Assembly (NCBI GenBank): GCA_021234155.1
Contig: JAJEKV010000260.1
Coordinates: 248,001 to 312,000 of the forward strand
Direction of reading: 5' to 3'
Length of the DNA: 64,000 nucleotides
From: Isoetes taiwanensis
Lineage: Eukaryota > Streptophyta > Lycopodiopsida > Isoetales > Isoetaceae
Shown: positions 1-10,818 of the stretch, in pieces
How positions within the stretch are numbered: the stretch's first letter is position 1
Layout of the letters: the number at the start of each line of letters is the position of its first letter
Position numbers and translations under genes: made by a program
Notes under the pieces: generated by a model
What the model was told of the DNA's origin: nothing
The model's input: only the letters and a program-made list of their open reading frames with translations
Database searches by the model: none

Positions 1-341
1 TTGTAGCAACTTGCTTCTTTGTTATTTATTCGTAAAGCACTACAATTTCAATGTTTAGATTTCGTTGTCGTGAGTGATGATGCAATTAATAAGCAATTTC
101 CTACTTTTTATATTGCCAATATTCTGTCATAATATGGGTCATTTGCATCGAATATTTGAATGCCTTTGCATTTCAACATAAAATGCATCTTCCTAGCCCG
201 AAAATGAACTTCGGTGCAAAAGTGTGGTTAATTCAATATAATGGTCAATAAAAGGCTTATACAGCGCGATTTTGGAATAGACATAATCCCAATTTAATTG
301 AATGATGGTTAAATGATGAATCTCGATATGCTTGACTCTTA

Positions 342-979
342 ATGCGTTTTGTGAAATTAGAGGCCGATGGCAAAAGCGGTTGGTACAAGGATTTGAACAA
401 ATGGTTCAACCATTGGAACTTGGCCATCTCCCCATACCGGATGAGTTTAAAGGGGCGTGCCTTCGATGCATCTTGTGACTTATCCAACAAAAGAAGCTGC
501 AATATTACATTAGAGACTTTAACCCTAAAGCGCACTCATAGTATACAACCATATGCAGCCTACATAGCATGTTCCCCCGGCGGAATCTGAGCAATTGCAT
601 GTATGCGGATGAGCTCCCATCGCCTAATGATTGAGAAAGGTAGATGGATGAAGCTGGAAGAAGATCGAAATTTGTATCACGTAAGGAAGGGGTAGAATCC
701 GAGCATCACGCTATCTACCTATGTCATAGGCATGATGCTCTACGTGCCAAATATTCTATGATACCCTGGAATTTACCCATGGACGAGTTGCTCCAACATC
801 ATCCTGCACTTCCTCATTTGGGTTATTTCCTTCGGGAACTCTTGCATGACACAAGAGATAAAGAAGTATAATTCTTGACAACTTTTGTGACATATTATGG
901 CATGTCTGTCCCATAGCCTCACGGGGTTTTAGTTGGGCGTTAATAAACTTTATTATTATTATTATTATTATTAATAAAA
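342..979 (+). mobile_element. LINE 3' fragment with (ATT)n tail
   Basis: Decayed 3' end of a non-LTR retrotransposon. The reading frame at 644-871 contains an E-x-H...C stretch (VESEHHAIYLC) and a terminal LGYFLRELLHD block. These line up with the C-terminal zinc-finger region and the LGLYLQELMD block of the LINE at 9.4-10.6 kb. The fragment ends in a run of ATT triplets (about 950-973), as expected for a LINE using a simple-repeat tail. An upstream open stretch (342-590) may belong to the same element but has no clear match. No reverse transcriptase core remains, so it is 5' truncated and inactive. Confidence 0.5.
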
Positions 980-1045
980 GAGTGTTCTATAGAGAAAGTT
1001 TGTTGGCTTTACTTTTAGAGGATATGGGGGTACTCGAACAAAAAA

Positions 1046-2064
1046 TGTTGATGTTTTTTTTTTTTTTTTGAAGAACTGTGTCATCAATATATTCAAAGAA
1101 TGGTAATGTTACAAAGCAAGTGAGGAGGAAGGAGAAGCGCCCCAAAAAGAGGCCCGATGCCTCGACACTCCACAACAAACTCGGGAAAAACTGCAACTCT
1201 CTTCTTTGTACAAACCGACCATCACCATCTACAACACCCAAAAAGTCAGCCTAAAATGGCAAACTTCCACTCTACTACTCAGGGGAACACCGAAAGCTTT
1301 GAAATAGCTTGTACCGAAGTCGAGGAATCAGGAGAGGCTGCCGGAGGCTACTTGAATCCCCGAAAGATCCACAACCGCCGCCGCCCAAATCAGCCACACC
1401 AACCAAGCCCACGACAAATGCAAGGCTTTTTTGCCATAAGCGGCCAAGCACCAGGATACACATGAAGCGAAAGCTGGCGGCTAGTCAATCTCACCCGAAG
1501 CAGGCCCTAACCCAATCCCGAGGCGGCACGCAAGTGAGGGCATAAAACCGGACAATGCTCCACGGTCTCACGATGAAGGCCACAACAAGGGCGAGAGAGG
1601 GCTCACACCGCCTAAACCGACTCACAAGGGCATTCACCACGATCTGGCGGTGCACCACCTACCACAGAAGCACCCTAACCTTGGGGTGGGGAAGTGAGCT
1701 CCATGTCCACGCCCAAACCGAGTGCCATCGAGAAGGAAGGCTGCGAGACCACTTGCACGAAGGGGCGGTGTGTCATGAATAGCCAGGACACCGGTAAGAA
1801 GACCGCACAAAGCAAGAAGACACAACATCCAGGATGAACCTTCCAAACCTGCACCACCACATCATCCTGAGGGATTATAGGTATGTGTAGCGGAATACTC
1901 CCCGCCACGTGTTCCCAGATAGCCCGGTCACTGCCCCTCAGGCGAAAGCGAAAAAAATGTTGATGTTGTATGATGTGCTTGAGGATATCTGCTCCATGAT
2001 GTTTACATGCGTGTTCCTTTATGTATGTGTTTTGATTCTCTTGAGCCGTGCAATCAAAACACAT
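1046..2064 (-). mobile_element. GC-rich retro-insert with poly(A), minus strand
   Basis: A run of about 16 T at 1046 followed by a gene-like GC-rich kilobase reads on the minus strand as a transcript-like sequence ending in poly(A). Long minus frames (1275-1463 and 1675-2064) suggest decayed coding sequence, but I recognise no domain. It may be an L1-type LINE 3' end or a processed retrocopy. Base composition is clearly richer in GC than the flanks, which marks it as foreign to this site. Confidence 0.4.
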
Positions 2065-2317
2065 ATGATGTTGTCATGCTTATCGATTCATTACATGAGG
2101 CAAGAATAACCATGAGAGCCTTGACAGAAAGGCAGCATGTCAAGACTTTATGGATAACGTATGCTTCTATAGTTTTGCACGAATGCCGTTCGAGTAGCTT
2201 CCGCCAGGCTTGCTGCTTCTAATATCTCGCAAAGTATCTATTTCATTTGCTATTTTTCATCAACTCGTCCAAGTGTGATGTAATGTTTGTTTTTGGCCCC
2301 AAAGGGACAAAAAAGTT

Positions 2318-2580
2318 TTTAACCTATAACACAAACCATTACATTACACGCCTTAAAATTAAATTCCCCCTTAAACCCCCTTTTGTTTGGGTTCATATTC
2401 ACACGGGGGGGTGACGTAGGGCAACGAGAGCTATTGGATAGGTATATTCACCCCTTATATTCCTTAATCTACACCGTACACAAAGTTCCTCATTTGTGGG
2501 GTATGGATGTATAGAATTTGCTATACTGTATAACAAGATTTGCAAAATACTATAAGATTTGTAATGTAATGGTCTGAAAA
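2318..2580. mobile_element. Partial copy of the 31.0 kb TIR element
   Basis: This stretch matches 31.02-31.23 kb in the same orientation: the C-rich terminal block (TTAAATTCCCCCTTAAACCC), the CACGGGG/TGACGTAGG segment and the ACACCGTAC...TGTGGGGTATG core. Its right half is missing, and the LTR of the next element begins at 2586. The copy was therefore cut by, or lost next to, the LTR retrotransposon insertion. Confidence 0.6.
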
Positions 2581-2585
2581 GTTGG

Positions 2586-3359
2586 TGATATGACTCAATG
2601 CTAATGGAAACTAAATAACTGCTCAACAGCATCATAACAGAAGAACAAGATTCGAATATATTATTTATCTCAGATGCATAGTTTGGATTACACGGTTAAC
2701 CACCCAACTGGTCCACAGGGTTTTAGCAAACATGGCAATTATAAACATTCAATCTGTAGCTACTCCGCGTAGCTCTTGAGTATAGACTAATATCCCAATT
2801 ATCAGATTAGGAAAGATCCTCCTTTGGGAGAAATATTCTCTGTTCTCATGAAGAAAAACCGTCTCAGCACCAATCAGGAATTTTCATAGAATCAAAGGGG
2901 CCCGATCTTCATCTGATTTGGTCGGCAGGCTCCTTTTCAGGTCTCAGATGCAAAGGAATGCTGGTCTACTGTGCAAGCATGTAGAAACAATTTAAGAATC
3001 GGCAAGTCTGGGAAGATCCCGCATCAATCTAATTTGCCCTGATCCACTCAATCAATCCTCTAGTGGGCTTCAGGGTCTACCACTGTATAAAACTCGCTGT
3101 GCTCTCAGAGTTCTAGATGTCGAGATGAAACCACGATTATCTGTTTTGATGTAGCAGACCACCACTACAGTTTGTCCATCTGCCTTTTCCCTTTCAAACT
3201 GGCCGATCCCTCCCCTTTTGTAGATCGATTCTCCCCTTTATGTATCAAAAGGCGTCTGCTATTGTTTCTGATCCGACCTCTTGCCTTTTGCCGCCAATCT
3301 CCCTCCGTAACTTTCCCTGTTATAGGTCGATCTCTGTTGTTTATATATTGCTCACGTCA
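2586..3359 (-). repeat. LTR copy A (3' LTR, complete)
   Basis: Longest of the three LTRs (774 bases). It has TG...CA ends on the minus strand and no primer site beside it. On the minus strand a short purine run (GGAAAAGG) sits just upstream at about 3360-3367 and could serve as polypurine tract. Confidence 0.7.
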
Positions 3360-3751
3360 CCTTTTCCAAATAAAGACTCACTTTATTATAAGGTTATCTT
3401 AAAATCGACCCTTAGCCCTTTTATCCAAAGTTAATGATGGAGGGCCCCTTTTTTTCTCCACGACCCCATCCTTGTAGTACAATCTCCTTTACTTGTGTTA
3501 TACTTTCAAATGTAAAAGTAAAGGTCCAATGCTTCCCATACTTTGCCATGCCACATAACCCTGTCGTCATGGACCACTCCCCCGTGCTTGACTCCGTATC
3601 AATCCATCTCTTCTCAAAAAGAGATCGTCCGCGATCGTCCGAGTACACTCCAATTTGGTCCATCCCTTCTCAAGGTGGTTGTTCCACAATCAACGTGCAC
3701 CTGGGAGTTTCTTAGACCCTGCAAACTCAGGAAACAGTTATATACGTTATT

Positions 3752-3887
3752 GTACTTCCACAGTACCTTATATCTTAGAACCTCTGCGTCCCTATTCTTT
3801 TAATCCCTGCAAAAACAATTGTATCTCCACGATACATTATTATCTTTCGTACCTCCGCGGTACTACTTGATTGTATCTCCGCGATAC
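3752..3887. repeat. Cluster of four short covarying hairpins
   Basis: Four 15-base units lie at 3752-3766, 3821-3835, 3849-3863 and 3873-3887. Each has a 5-bp stem and a TCCRC loop. The stems are GTACT/AGTAC, GTATC/GATAC, GTACC/GGTAC and GTATC/GATAC, so changes on one side are matched on the other. They lie in the spacer of the non-autonomous LTR element. Confidence 0.7.
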
Positions 3888-3903
3888 AGATGCAATTTTT
3901 GTC

Positions 3904-4073
3904 AGACCTATTGCGTTGCAACCACAATTACCACTCTTTAAAAATATACATCACGCACTCTTGTTCAAGCTTATTGCGCTGCAGACACAATTACTGATCT
4001 ACCAAGAGGCGTTCACAATTTGTGCACCATGTTCAGGCCTATTACGTTGCAATCATAATTACCAATCTACCAT
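3904..4073. repeat. Three degenerate ~65-base repeats
   Basis: The motif CCTATTGCGTTGCAACCAC and its variants recur at about 3908, 3970 and 4037, each followed by CAATTAC and, in the last two, ATCTACCA. This is part of the LTR element spacer. Confidence 0.5.
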
Positions 4074-5020
4074 GGGTGCCCACAAAAAATAACATTTTAC
4101 TTTTTATTTCACATAAAAAAAATCAATTTATGAACTTTACCCATAAGTCTGTCTCATAGGAAACAATTTGAGATTCCGCATCCAAATTTTAGTGCCCGTA
4201 TTCTTGAAAAGCGTGTTTGTAAAGTTCCTCCCCCAAATGCTTATCACTAAGCAAACCTACAAATAAGGTTAAATGTCAATATAAATGACTTCCACATATA
4301 GATGACCCCCACGACCAATCGGTCTCTCAGTTCACCACGATCTGACTCCAATCGCAAGCAAGATGCTTTTGTGGTTCTCATACTTAGGCTTGAAGGTTAC
4401 ATAGGCTCAAATGATCAAGATAGACCTCTAGAGATGGCAAGAGGTCATGGCAGGTAGTTAGGCTATTATGACAAAGCAGAGCTCAATGTTTTGCAATAGT
4501 GGTTACTTGTCTCCAAGACAAGCTTTTTCTATGGCAACCCTGCAGTCGCCCCCGATTATTCCACAATTCCCAATAATCCGAACTTGTTCACAACAAGTCG
4601 GTCCCATGTACTTCGAGCATTCTCCATGAAAACACCGAGTTTTTTTTCTTTTTCCTCTGCTACTGATGCTCCAGCCTTGCTTGCACCAATAGTCGCAAAA
4701 TCCACCTTAATTTTTAATACCCCTTTATGGGACAATATGGTTCTTCCTTAAGCATAAGGTCTTTATCCCCAAAGTCACACAGATTCTTGGGGCTCTAGAA
4801 CTCCACTTTGAATGCCATGCTCCAAGATTCACCTATTTACCCATGTACTTCGCCCCCAATACTTCTTTGACAGAGTTGCAGCACAAACTTGCAAGACTCT
4901 TGATATTTCGCAGTCTTGGCATATGATACCACCACTGGTTTTGTCTTCTTTAATTCAAATCCAAAGCAAAAATCTCGGTGATGTTCCCACAACCCATAAA
5001 TTCCACTAGAATCGCAACCT

Positions 5021-5034
5021 CCGCTCTGATACCA
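5021..5034 (-). other. Primer binding site (initiator Met-tRNA), copy 1
   Basis: The minus strand reads TGGTATCAGAGCGG two bases after the LTR end. TGGTATCAGAGC is the common plant retrotransposon primer site complementary to tRNA-iMet. It fixes the element's orientation as minus. Confidence 0.85.
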
Positions 5035-5036
5035 CT

Positions 5037-5754
5037 TGATACGACTCAATGCTAATGGAAACTAACTAACTGGTCAACAACATCATAACAGAAGAACAAG
5101 ATCCGAATATATTATTTATCTCAGATACATAGTTTGGATTACATGGTTAACCACCCACCGGGTCCACAAGGTTTTAGCAAACATGGCAATTACAAACATT
5201 CAATATGTAGCTACTCCTCGTAGCTCTTGAGTAAAGACTAACATCCCAATTATCAGATTAGGAAAGATCCTCCTCTGAGAGAAATATTCTCTATTCCCAT
5301 GAAGAAAAATCGTCTCGGCATCAATCAGGAATTTCCTTAGAATCAAAGGGGCCGATCTTCCTTTGATTTGGTCGGCAGGCTCCATCTCAGGTCTCAGATG
5401 CAAAGGAATACTGGTCTACTGTGCTAGCATGTAGAAATCGACCCCAATTTAAGAATTGGCAAGTCTGGGCAGACTCCGCATCAAATCTAATTTGCCCTGA
5501 TCCGCTCAATCAATCGTCTAGTGGGCTCCAGGGTCTGCCACTATATAAGATTTATTGTGCTCTCAGAGTTCCGGATGCCGAGATGAAACCACGATTATCT
5601 GTTTTGTTGTAACAGACCACCACTACAGTTTGTCCATCTGCCTTTCCCCTTTCAAACTGGCCGATCCCTCTCCTTTTCTAAATCGATTCCCCCTTTTATA
5701 TATCAAAACGCGCCTGCTACTGTTTCTGATCCGACCTCCTACCTTTTGCCACCA
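5037..5754 (-). repeat. LTR copy B (5'-truncated internal LTR)
   Basis: It matches copies A and C from the TGATACGACTC end but stops abruptly at CCAAT (5754), where the second leader copy begins. About 70 bases of the LTR, including its TG end, are missing. This junction defines the tandem duplication breakpoint. Confidence 0.7.
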
Positions 5755-6590
5755 ATGAAAGCTTGTTTGTGAAGTTCCTCCCATGCTTATCACTAAGCAA
5801 ATCTACAAATAAGGTCAAATGTCAATATAAATGACTTCCATATATAGATGACCCCCACGACCAATCGGTCTCTCAGATCACCACGATCTGACTCCAATCG
5901 CAAGCAAGTGGCTTTTGTGGTTCTCATACTTAGGCTTGAAGGTTACATAGGCTCAGATGATCAAGATAGACTTCGAGAGATGGCAAGAGGTCATGGCGGG
6001 TAGTTCGGCTATTATGATAAAGCAGAGCTCAATGTTTTGCAACAGTGGTTACTTGTCTCCAAGACAAGCTTTTTCTATGGCAACCCTGCAGTCGTCCCCG
6101 ATTATTCCACAATCCCCAATAATCCGAACTCGTTCACAACAAGTCAGTCCCATATACTTCGAGCATTCTCCATAAAAGCACCGAGTTTTTTTTTCTTTTT
6201 CCTCTGCTACTGATGCTCCAGCCTCGCTTGCACCAGTAGTCACCAAATCCACCTTAATTTTTTATACCCCTTTATGGGACAATATGGTTCTTCCTTAAGC
6301 ACAAGGTCTTTATCCCCAAAGTCACACAGATTCTTGGGGCTCTAGAACTCCACTTTGAATGCCATGCTCCAAGATTCACCTATTTACCCATGTACTTCAC
6401 TCTCAACACTTCTTTGACAGAGTTCAACCCAATTGTACTTGCAGCACAAACTTGGAAGATTCTTGATATTTCGTAGCCTTGGAATATGATACCACCACTG
6501 GTTCCATCTTCTTTAATTCAAATCTAAAGCAAAAATTCAAAAGCTCGGTGATGTTCCCACAACCCATAAATTCCACAAGAATCACAACCT

Positions 6591-6604
6591 CCGCTCTGAT
6601 ACCA
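6591..6604 (-). other. Primer binding site (initiator Met-tRNA), copy 2
   Basis: Identical to the site at 5021-5034 and again two bases from an LTR end. Confidence 0.85.
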
Positions 6605-6606
6605 CT

Positions 6607-7289
6607 TGATACGACTCAATAATAATGGGAACTAAATAACTACTCAATAGCATCATAACAGAAGAACAAGATCCGAATATATTAGTTATCTCAGATACAT
6701 AGTTTGGATTACACGGTTAACCACCCAACCGGGTCCACAGGGTTTTAGCAAACATGGCAATTATTAACATTCAATCTGTAGCTACTCCGCGTAGCTCTTG
6801 AGGTGGATTAGGAAAGATCCTCTTCTAGGAGAAATATTCTGTATTCCCATGAAGAAAAACCGTCTTGGCACCAATCAGGAATTTCCTTAGAATCAAAGGG
6901 GCCGATCTTCATCTGATTTGATCGGCAGGCTCCTTCTCAGGTCTCAGATGCAAAGGAATGCTGGTCTGTTGTGCTAGCATGTAGAAATCGACCCCACTTT
7001 AAGAATTGGCGAGTCTGGACAGACTCTCGCATCAAATCTAATTTGCCCTGATCCGCTCAATCAATCGTCTAATGGGCTCCCGGGTTTGCCACTGTATAAG
7101 ATTTGTTGTGCTCTCTGAGTTCCGGATGCCTGGCCGATCCCTCCCCTTTTGTAGATTGATTGCCCCCTTTATGTATCAAAAGACATCTGCTATTGTTTCT
7201 AATCCGACCTCCTGCATTTGCCGCCAATCTCCCTCTGTAATTTTCCCTTTTACAGGTCGATCTCTGATATTTATATATTGCTCACGTCA
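6607..7289 (-). repeat. LTR copy C (5' LTR)
   Basis: 683 bases with the same ends as copy A. Relative to A it lacks an internal block of about 70 bases around 7130, the part carrying GAAACCACGATTATCTG. It is followed on the minus strand by a primer site. Confidence 0.7.
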
Positions 7290-7298
7290 CTTCAAAAA

Positions 7299-7980
7299 GA
7301 ATGTTGTGGAATGTTCTAGATGCTTTTGGGCAAGCACCTCACAATAGAATGTTTCTAAAAATAGAAAGTTTTTTGAAACCTTGCAAACACTCAAAATAGA
7401 ATGTTTTAGAATGTTCCAAATGTGCATAGGCAAGCGCCTCAGTCTAAAAATAGCAAGTTTTTGACACTTTGCAAACACTCAAAATAGAAGGTTTTAGAAT
7501 GTTTCAAATGTTCATAGGCTTCTAGATGCTCCTGGATAAGCACCTCAGTCTCAAAATAGCAACCTCAGTTAAAAATAGCAAGTTTTTTGACACTTTGCAA
7601 ACACTCAAAATCGAAGGTTCTAGAATGTTCCAGATGTTCATGGGCTTCCAGATGCTCCTGGATAAGCAGCCCAATCTAAAAATAGCAAATTTTTCGAAAC
7701 TTTGAATGTTCTAGAATGTTCCAGATGCACCTGGGTAAGCATCTCAGTCTAAAAATAGAAGGTTTTTTGAAATTTTGCACACTCAAAATAGAATGTTCTA
7801 GAATGTTCCACATGCTTAGAGTAAACACCTCAGTTTAAGAGTAGAAAGTTTTTAGGAACTTTGCAAACACTCAAAGTAAAATATTCTGGAACATTGCAAA
7901 CACTCAAAATAGAATGTTCTAAAATGTTTCAGATGCTCATACGGAAACACCTCAGTCTAAAATAGTGGATGTAGTAGATG
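7299..7980. repeat. Minisatellite carrying heat-shock-element motifs
   Basis: A degenerate tandem array with a unit of roughly 85-90 bases. Each unit has a GAAnnTTCnnGAAnnTTC core followed by GATGCTC...GCACCTCAGTC and an AAAATAGAAAGTTTTTTG stretch. Cores lie at about 7299, 7399, 7487, 7613, 7704, 7791 and 7912; those at 7613, 7704 and 7791 match the heat-shock factor consensus fully. No gene is visible within a kilobase on either side. Confidence 0.75.
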
Positions 7981-8660
7981 TGGCCTCATGGGTGTAGATG
8001 TGGTATGGGTCCTCATGTGTGTATGTGTGAAAATGCTACTCATGATTGATACTTTGTTGGTAATAGAATAGGGGCTTAAGCAGTATGTGTGAATGAGGAT
8101 GTGAAATGCTTTCGGGTGCAGTAGGTGTGAGTAACATCCTCATAGGTGATATTTTAGAATTGGTAGTGTTTTCCTCATGAGATATGGTAAAGATCCTCAT
8201 AGGTGTAGATGTGGTATGGGTCTTCATGGGTGTATGTGTGGATATGCTCCTCATGGTGGTACTTTGGAATTGATAGCAAGTATAAATAAGAATATCAAGT
8301 GTTATGGAGTGTAGTATATGTGAGTAGGCTCCTCATGGATGATGCGTTGGAATTAGTAACAAGCATGAGTAAGCTCCTCATGGGTGGTTGAGCAATGGAT
8401 GGCTAAGTAACATAAGAAGTTTCTTGAACATATAGGGGTTGTAGTTCAAATTCATAGTAGATGTAATAAGCTCCAAATGGGTGATTGGAATTGATAGTAG
8501 GTATGAGTAAACTCCCATGAGACTTTGGAATTGATAGTAGATATGAGTAAACTCCCAATGGGTGATACTTTGAAATTGGTAGTAGGTGTGGGTAAGCTCC
8601 CAATATGTGATAGTTTGCAATTGGTAGTAGATGTTGGTAGTAGGTGTATATGTGAGGCGG
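7981..8660. repeat. Second degenerate minisatellite (~45-base unit)
   Basis: Loose tandem copies of a unit like GTGAGTAAGCTCCTCATGGG followed by TGATACTTTGGAATTGGTAG. Spacing varies and many units are diverged. Minus-strand open frames here are low-complexity readings of the repeat, not genes. Confidence 0.65.
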
Positions 8661-8719
8661 GGCCAAGCCAAGGTAACAAAAGAACATCCCCATAGATGGG
8701 AATACTATGAGCAGGCATA

Positions 8720-8845
8720 TTTTTGTCCAAACCGAGGCGAGGCCTCGGCCGGAGGCCAAGGCCGAGCCGAGGAATAGTGCCAAGGATGTCCAAACCGAGG
8801 CGAGGCCCCAGAGGGGCCGAGCCGAGGAAGGGTGCAAAAGAAAAG
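8720..8845. repeat. GC-rich duplicated inverted-repeat block
   Basis: Two tandem copies of about 60 bases, each holding CCAAACCGAGGCGAGGCC and ending GGCCGAGCCGAGG. The first contains GGCCTCGGCCGGAGGCC, which can fold on itself. The block is very GC-rich within AT-rich surroundings. Confidence 0.55.
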
Positions 8846-8861
8846 GCCGGGCCCTTTCCTA

Positions 8862-9256
8862 GTAAAATTATAAAATTATAAAAACGTACCCATTGGTTAT
8901 CCCATCTGCTTAGTGGCTATTGCCAGCTCAACTCAGGGTGAAACCAAAAGTTTAGTTCAACTTCCGCAAGTGACTCTCTAAAATTAGTAAGTCTACATCC
9001 AATAGCCACCATTTTTTCCTCTGAACTCTCTAAAATAAATAATAAGTCTATCACAATTGAAAACAAAATGCCCATCTTTACAAGAGGTATCTCTACATGG
9101 ACCCAGCTATAGCTCATGTACCACAACGTGCTTTAAAAAAGAGAATAGAATATAATATTTAATGACTTACTAACAATATAAACCGAATCAAAACCCTCAT
9201 TCATGCTCGTCCAAATAGAACCTTTATTAAGAACATCCTAACCTGAAGGCTTAAAT
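8862..9256. repeat. Dispersed repeat family, copy 1
   Basis: About 390 bases matching 41.69-42.23 kb in inverted orientation. Shared blocks include TGCTTAGTGGCTATTGCCAG, TAGTAAGTCTACATCCAATA and GTCCAAATAGAACC. It contains an AATAGAATATAAT stretch resembling a retroelement tail. It abuts the LINE fragment that starts near 9360. Class unknown. Confidence 0.6.
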
Positions 9257-9359
9257 TAATTAGCCAAATTTAATGTTTGATTCAAGTATGACTATTGGTC
9301 CTTTGCCATTGAAATGATTGAACATACGTAGAGTCGAAACCTTATACCATCCCACTTTT

Positions 9360-10620
9360 CTGCCAGGCCACTGAAATGCGCGTGAATTTGGATAAGAGTA
9401 AGGTGCTCCTCATCTCGTCTTCACGTCAACGAAGACCACTCTCCTTCACTTATCAAGGTCAGAATGTGGAGGTTGTGCCCATCTTGAAGTACCTGGGAGT
9501 GCAGTTCAAGACTACCAAAGTCTGAGACACTTCTATCCAGTAACGAGTGACGACAAACTGAAATGCTCCGTACACAATGCAGAACAATAGCTACAAAGCA
9601 GAGCTTTATGACTGAGCGGACCAATTGCACTTGTTCAGGGTGTTGGTGGAGCTAGTTCTTCTATATGGGGTGGAGGTGTGGGGACCAATGGTATCACTTA
9701 CCACCTGGAATGACTTGAAGGGGGTTCAAAATGCTTTTCTGGCCCTGGCACTTGGAGCCAAGTCCATTCAGATACTTCTACAGGAGACCAGTTTCTTTCC
9801 TTTGCAGCGAGCGACGCTAGATCATCACCACATATACTTTTAGAAGGTGGTCAGTATGGGTAACACTTGCCTCCCGTACCTCGCATATGCCATAGCAATG
9901 GGTCCACAACACCTCAAAGCCTGTTAAAAGGAGAAGCGAGCTAATTGGCTCCCTAGATGTAATGTGCAAGAGCATAGGTGCATACAGCTAGAAACTAAGG
10001 AGGATCACAATCACTTGAGGCAGTACCTTGATACATGCTTCCTCGACAAGCTTTGGGATGTTGGGGCATTGGAACATGAAAAAAATGCACACTACAAGAG
10101 CCAGATCAATCCGCGCTTGAGTGGGGTCCATAAGAGTACCTGCAAACACATTTACCTGTGAAGAAGCTTAGACTCATTGCATCCATTCGCGCAGGTGCTC
10201 ATCGCCTTCGCATTGAGACAGGTAGATGGATCAAAGAAGCATGTCATGAGGACATGGTATGCCAGTGTTGCCAGCTGGGAGCTATTGAGGATGAGTGCCA
10301 TACTCTCTAGCAATGTCCTGCATTTGGACTATTAGGACGCGCTATGATGAGTTGATTCTACCTGACCAGCTACTCCATGTGATGCTACACACAGCTTCAG
10401 TGGGGATACTGGGATTATATCTCCAGGAGTTGATGGATATGCGAACCCATTTGTGTCCTCCAACACTTCATTGATATGTATCATTGTACAGTTTGTCAGC
10501 AGGTTTATTACTGCTAAGGTTTTTCCATCGAAAACCCTTCGGGGCGGAGGTTTTTAAATCCTGGGTAGTAATATACCTGCTAAGCTCTGTCTTTGTTTGG
10601 GTCCCATAGGTCTATGCTCC
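9360..10620 (+). mobile_element. LINE copy A (RT C-terminus to 3' UTR), decayed
   Basis: 5'-truncated non-LTR retrotransposon. It starts inside the reverse transcriptase after the catalytic site, at NLDKSKVLLISSS, followed by LKYLGVQF (9360-9520). A later frame (9625-9843) has LLYGVEVWG, the usual thumb-region motif. The C-terminal finger CQCCQLGAIEDECHTL is at about 10260-10315 and LGLYLQELMD at about 10410. Stop codons and frameshifts break the frame. The 3' UTR has the AAAACCCTTCGGGGCGGAGG hairpin and GTCCCATAGG, then is lost at about 10620 without a simple-repeat tail. It belongs to the same family as the copies at 11.6, 25.3, 26.0 and 47.6 kb. Confidence 0.75.
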
Positions 10621-10775
10621 TTATCACATATTTGGACAACTTACATTTTCAATTCTATAGATTCAAGTACATAATCCTATATTAGGTCTTATGGAGACTA
10701 TTCATCGCGATATTGCATGAGCTTTGTGTAGAAGTGAATTGAATTTAATTGATAGAAATATGAATTTTTGGGAGC

Positions 10776-10818
10776 AGTTCAAAAGAATAGAATAGAATAG
10801 AATAGAATAGTTCAAAAG
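10776..10818. mobile_element. Tail-only insertion: (AATAG)n between 10-base direct repeats
   Basis: AGTTCAAAAG occurs at 10776-10785 and again at 10809-10818, enclosing 23 bases of AATAG repeats. The repeat is the complement of the (TTCTA)n tail used by the LINE family here. The arrangement looks like a target-site duplication around an extremely truncated LINE copy. Chance slippage of a microsatellite is the alternative. Confidence 0.4.

Larger units (their letters stand above)
2586..7289 (-). mobile_element. Non-autonomous LTR retrotransposon with tandem LTR-leader duplication
   Basis: Three related LTRs lie at 2586-3359, 5037-5754 and 6607-7289. On the minus strand each complete one runs from TGACGTGAGC to GACTCGTATCA-like ends (TG...CA). 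Directly downstream of the two right-hand LTRs on the minus strand is TGGTATCAGAGCGG, complementary to the 3' end of plant initiator Met-tRNA. The leftmost LTR lacks this site, as expected for a 3' LTR. Minus-strand order is LTR, primer site, leader, LTR lacking its first ~70 bases, primer site, leader, spacer, LTR. The leader-plus-LTR block 4207-5754 is repeated as 5756-7289. I see no gag or pol domain, so the element would depend on another element's proteins. No target-site duplication is evident. Confidence 0.8.

Noticed and set aside
3100-3130. TATA-like TGTATAAAACTC on the plus strand of the LTRs
   Set aside because: The primer sites fix the element on the minus strand; the plus-strand TATA is probably chance.
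8378-8837. Overlapping minus frames of 97-144 codons
   Set aside because: They are low-complexity readings of the minisatellite and the GC-rich block, with repeated YYQFQS-type words in several frames.
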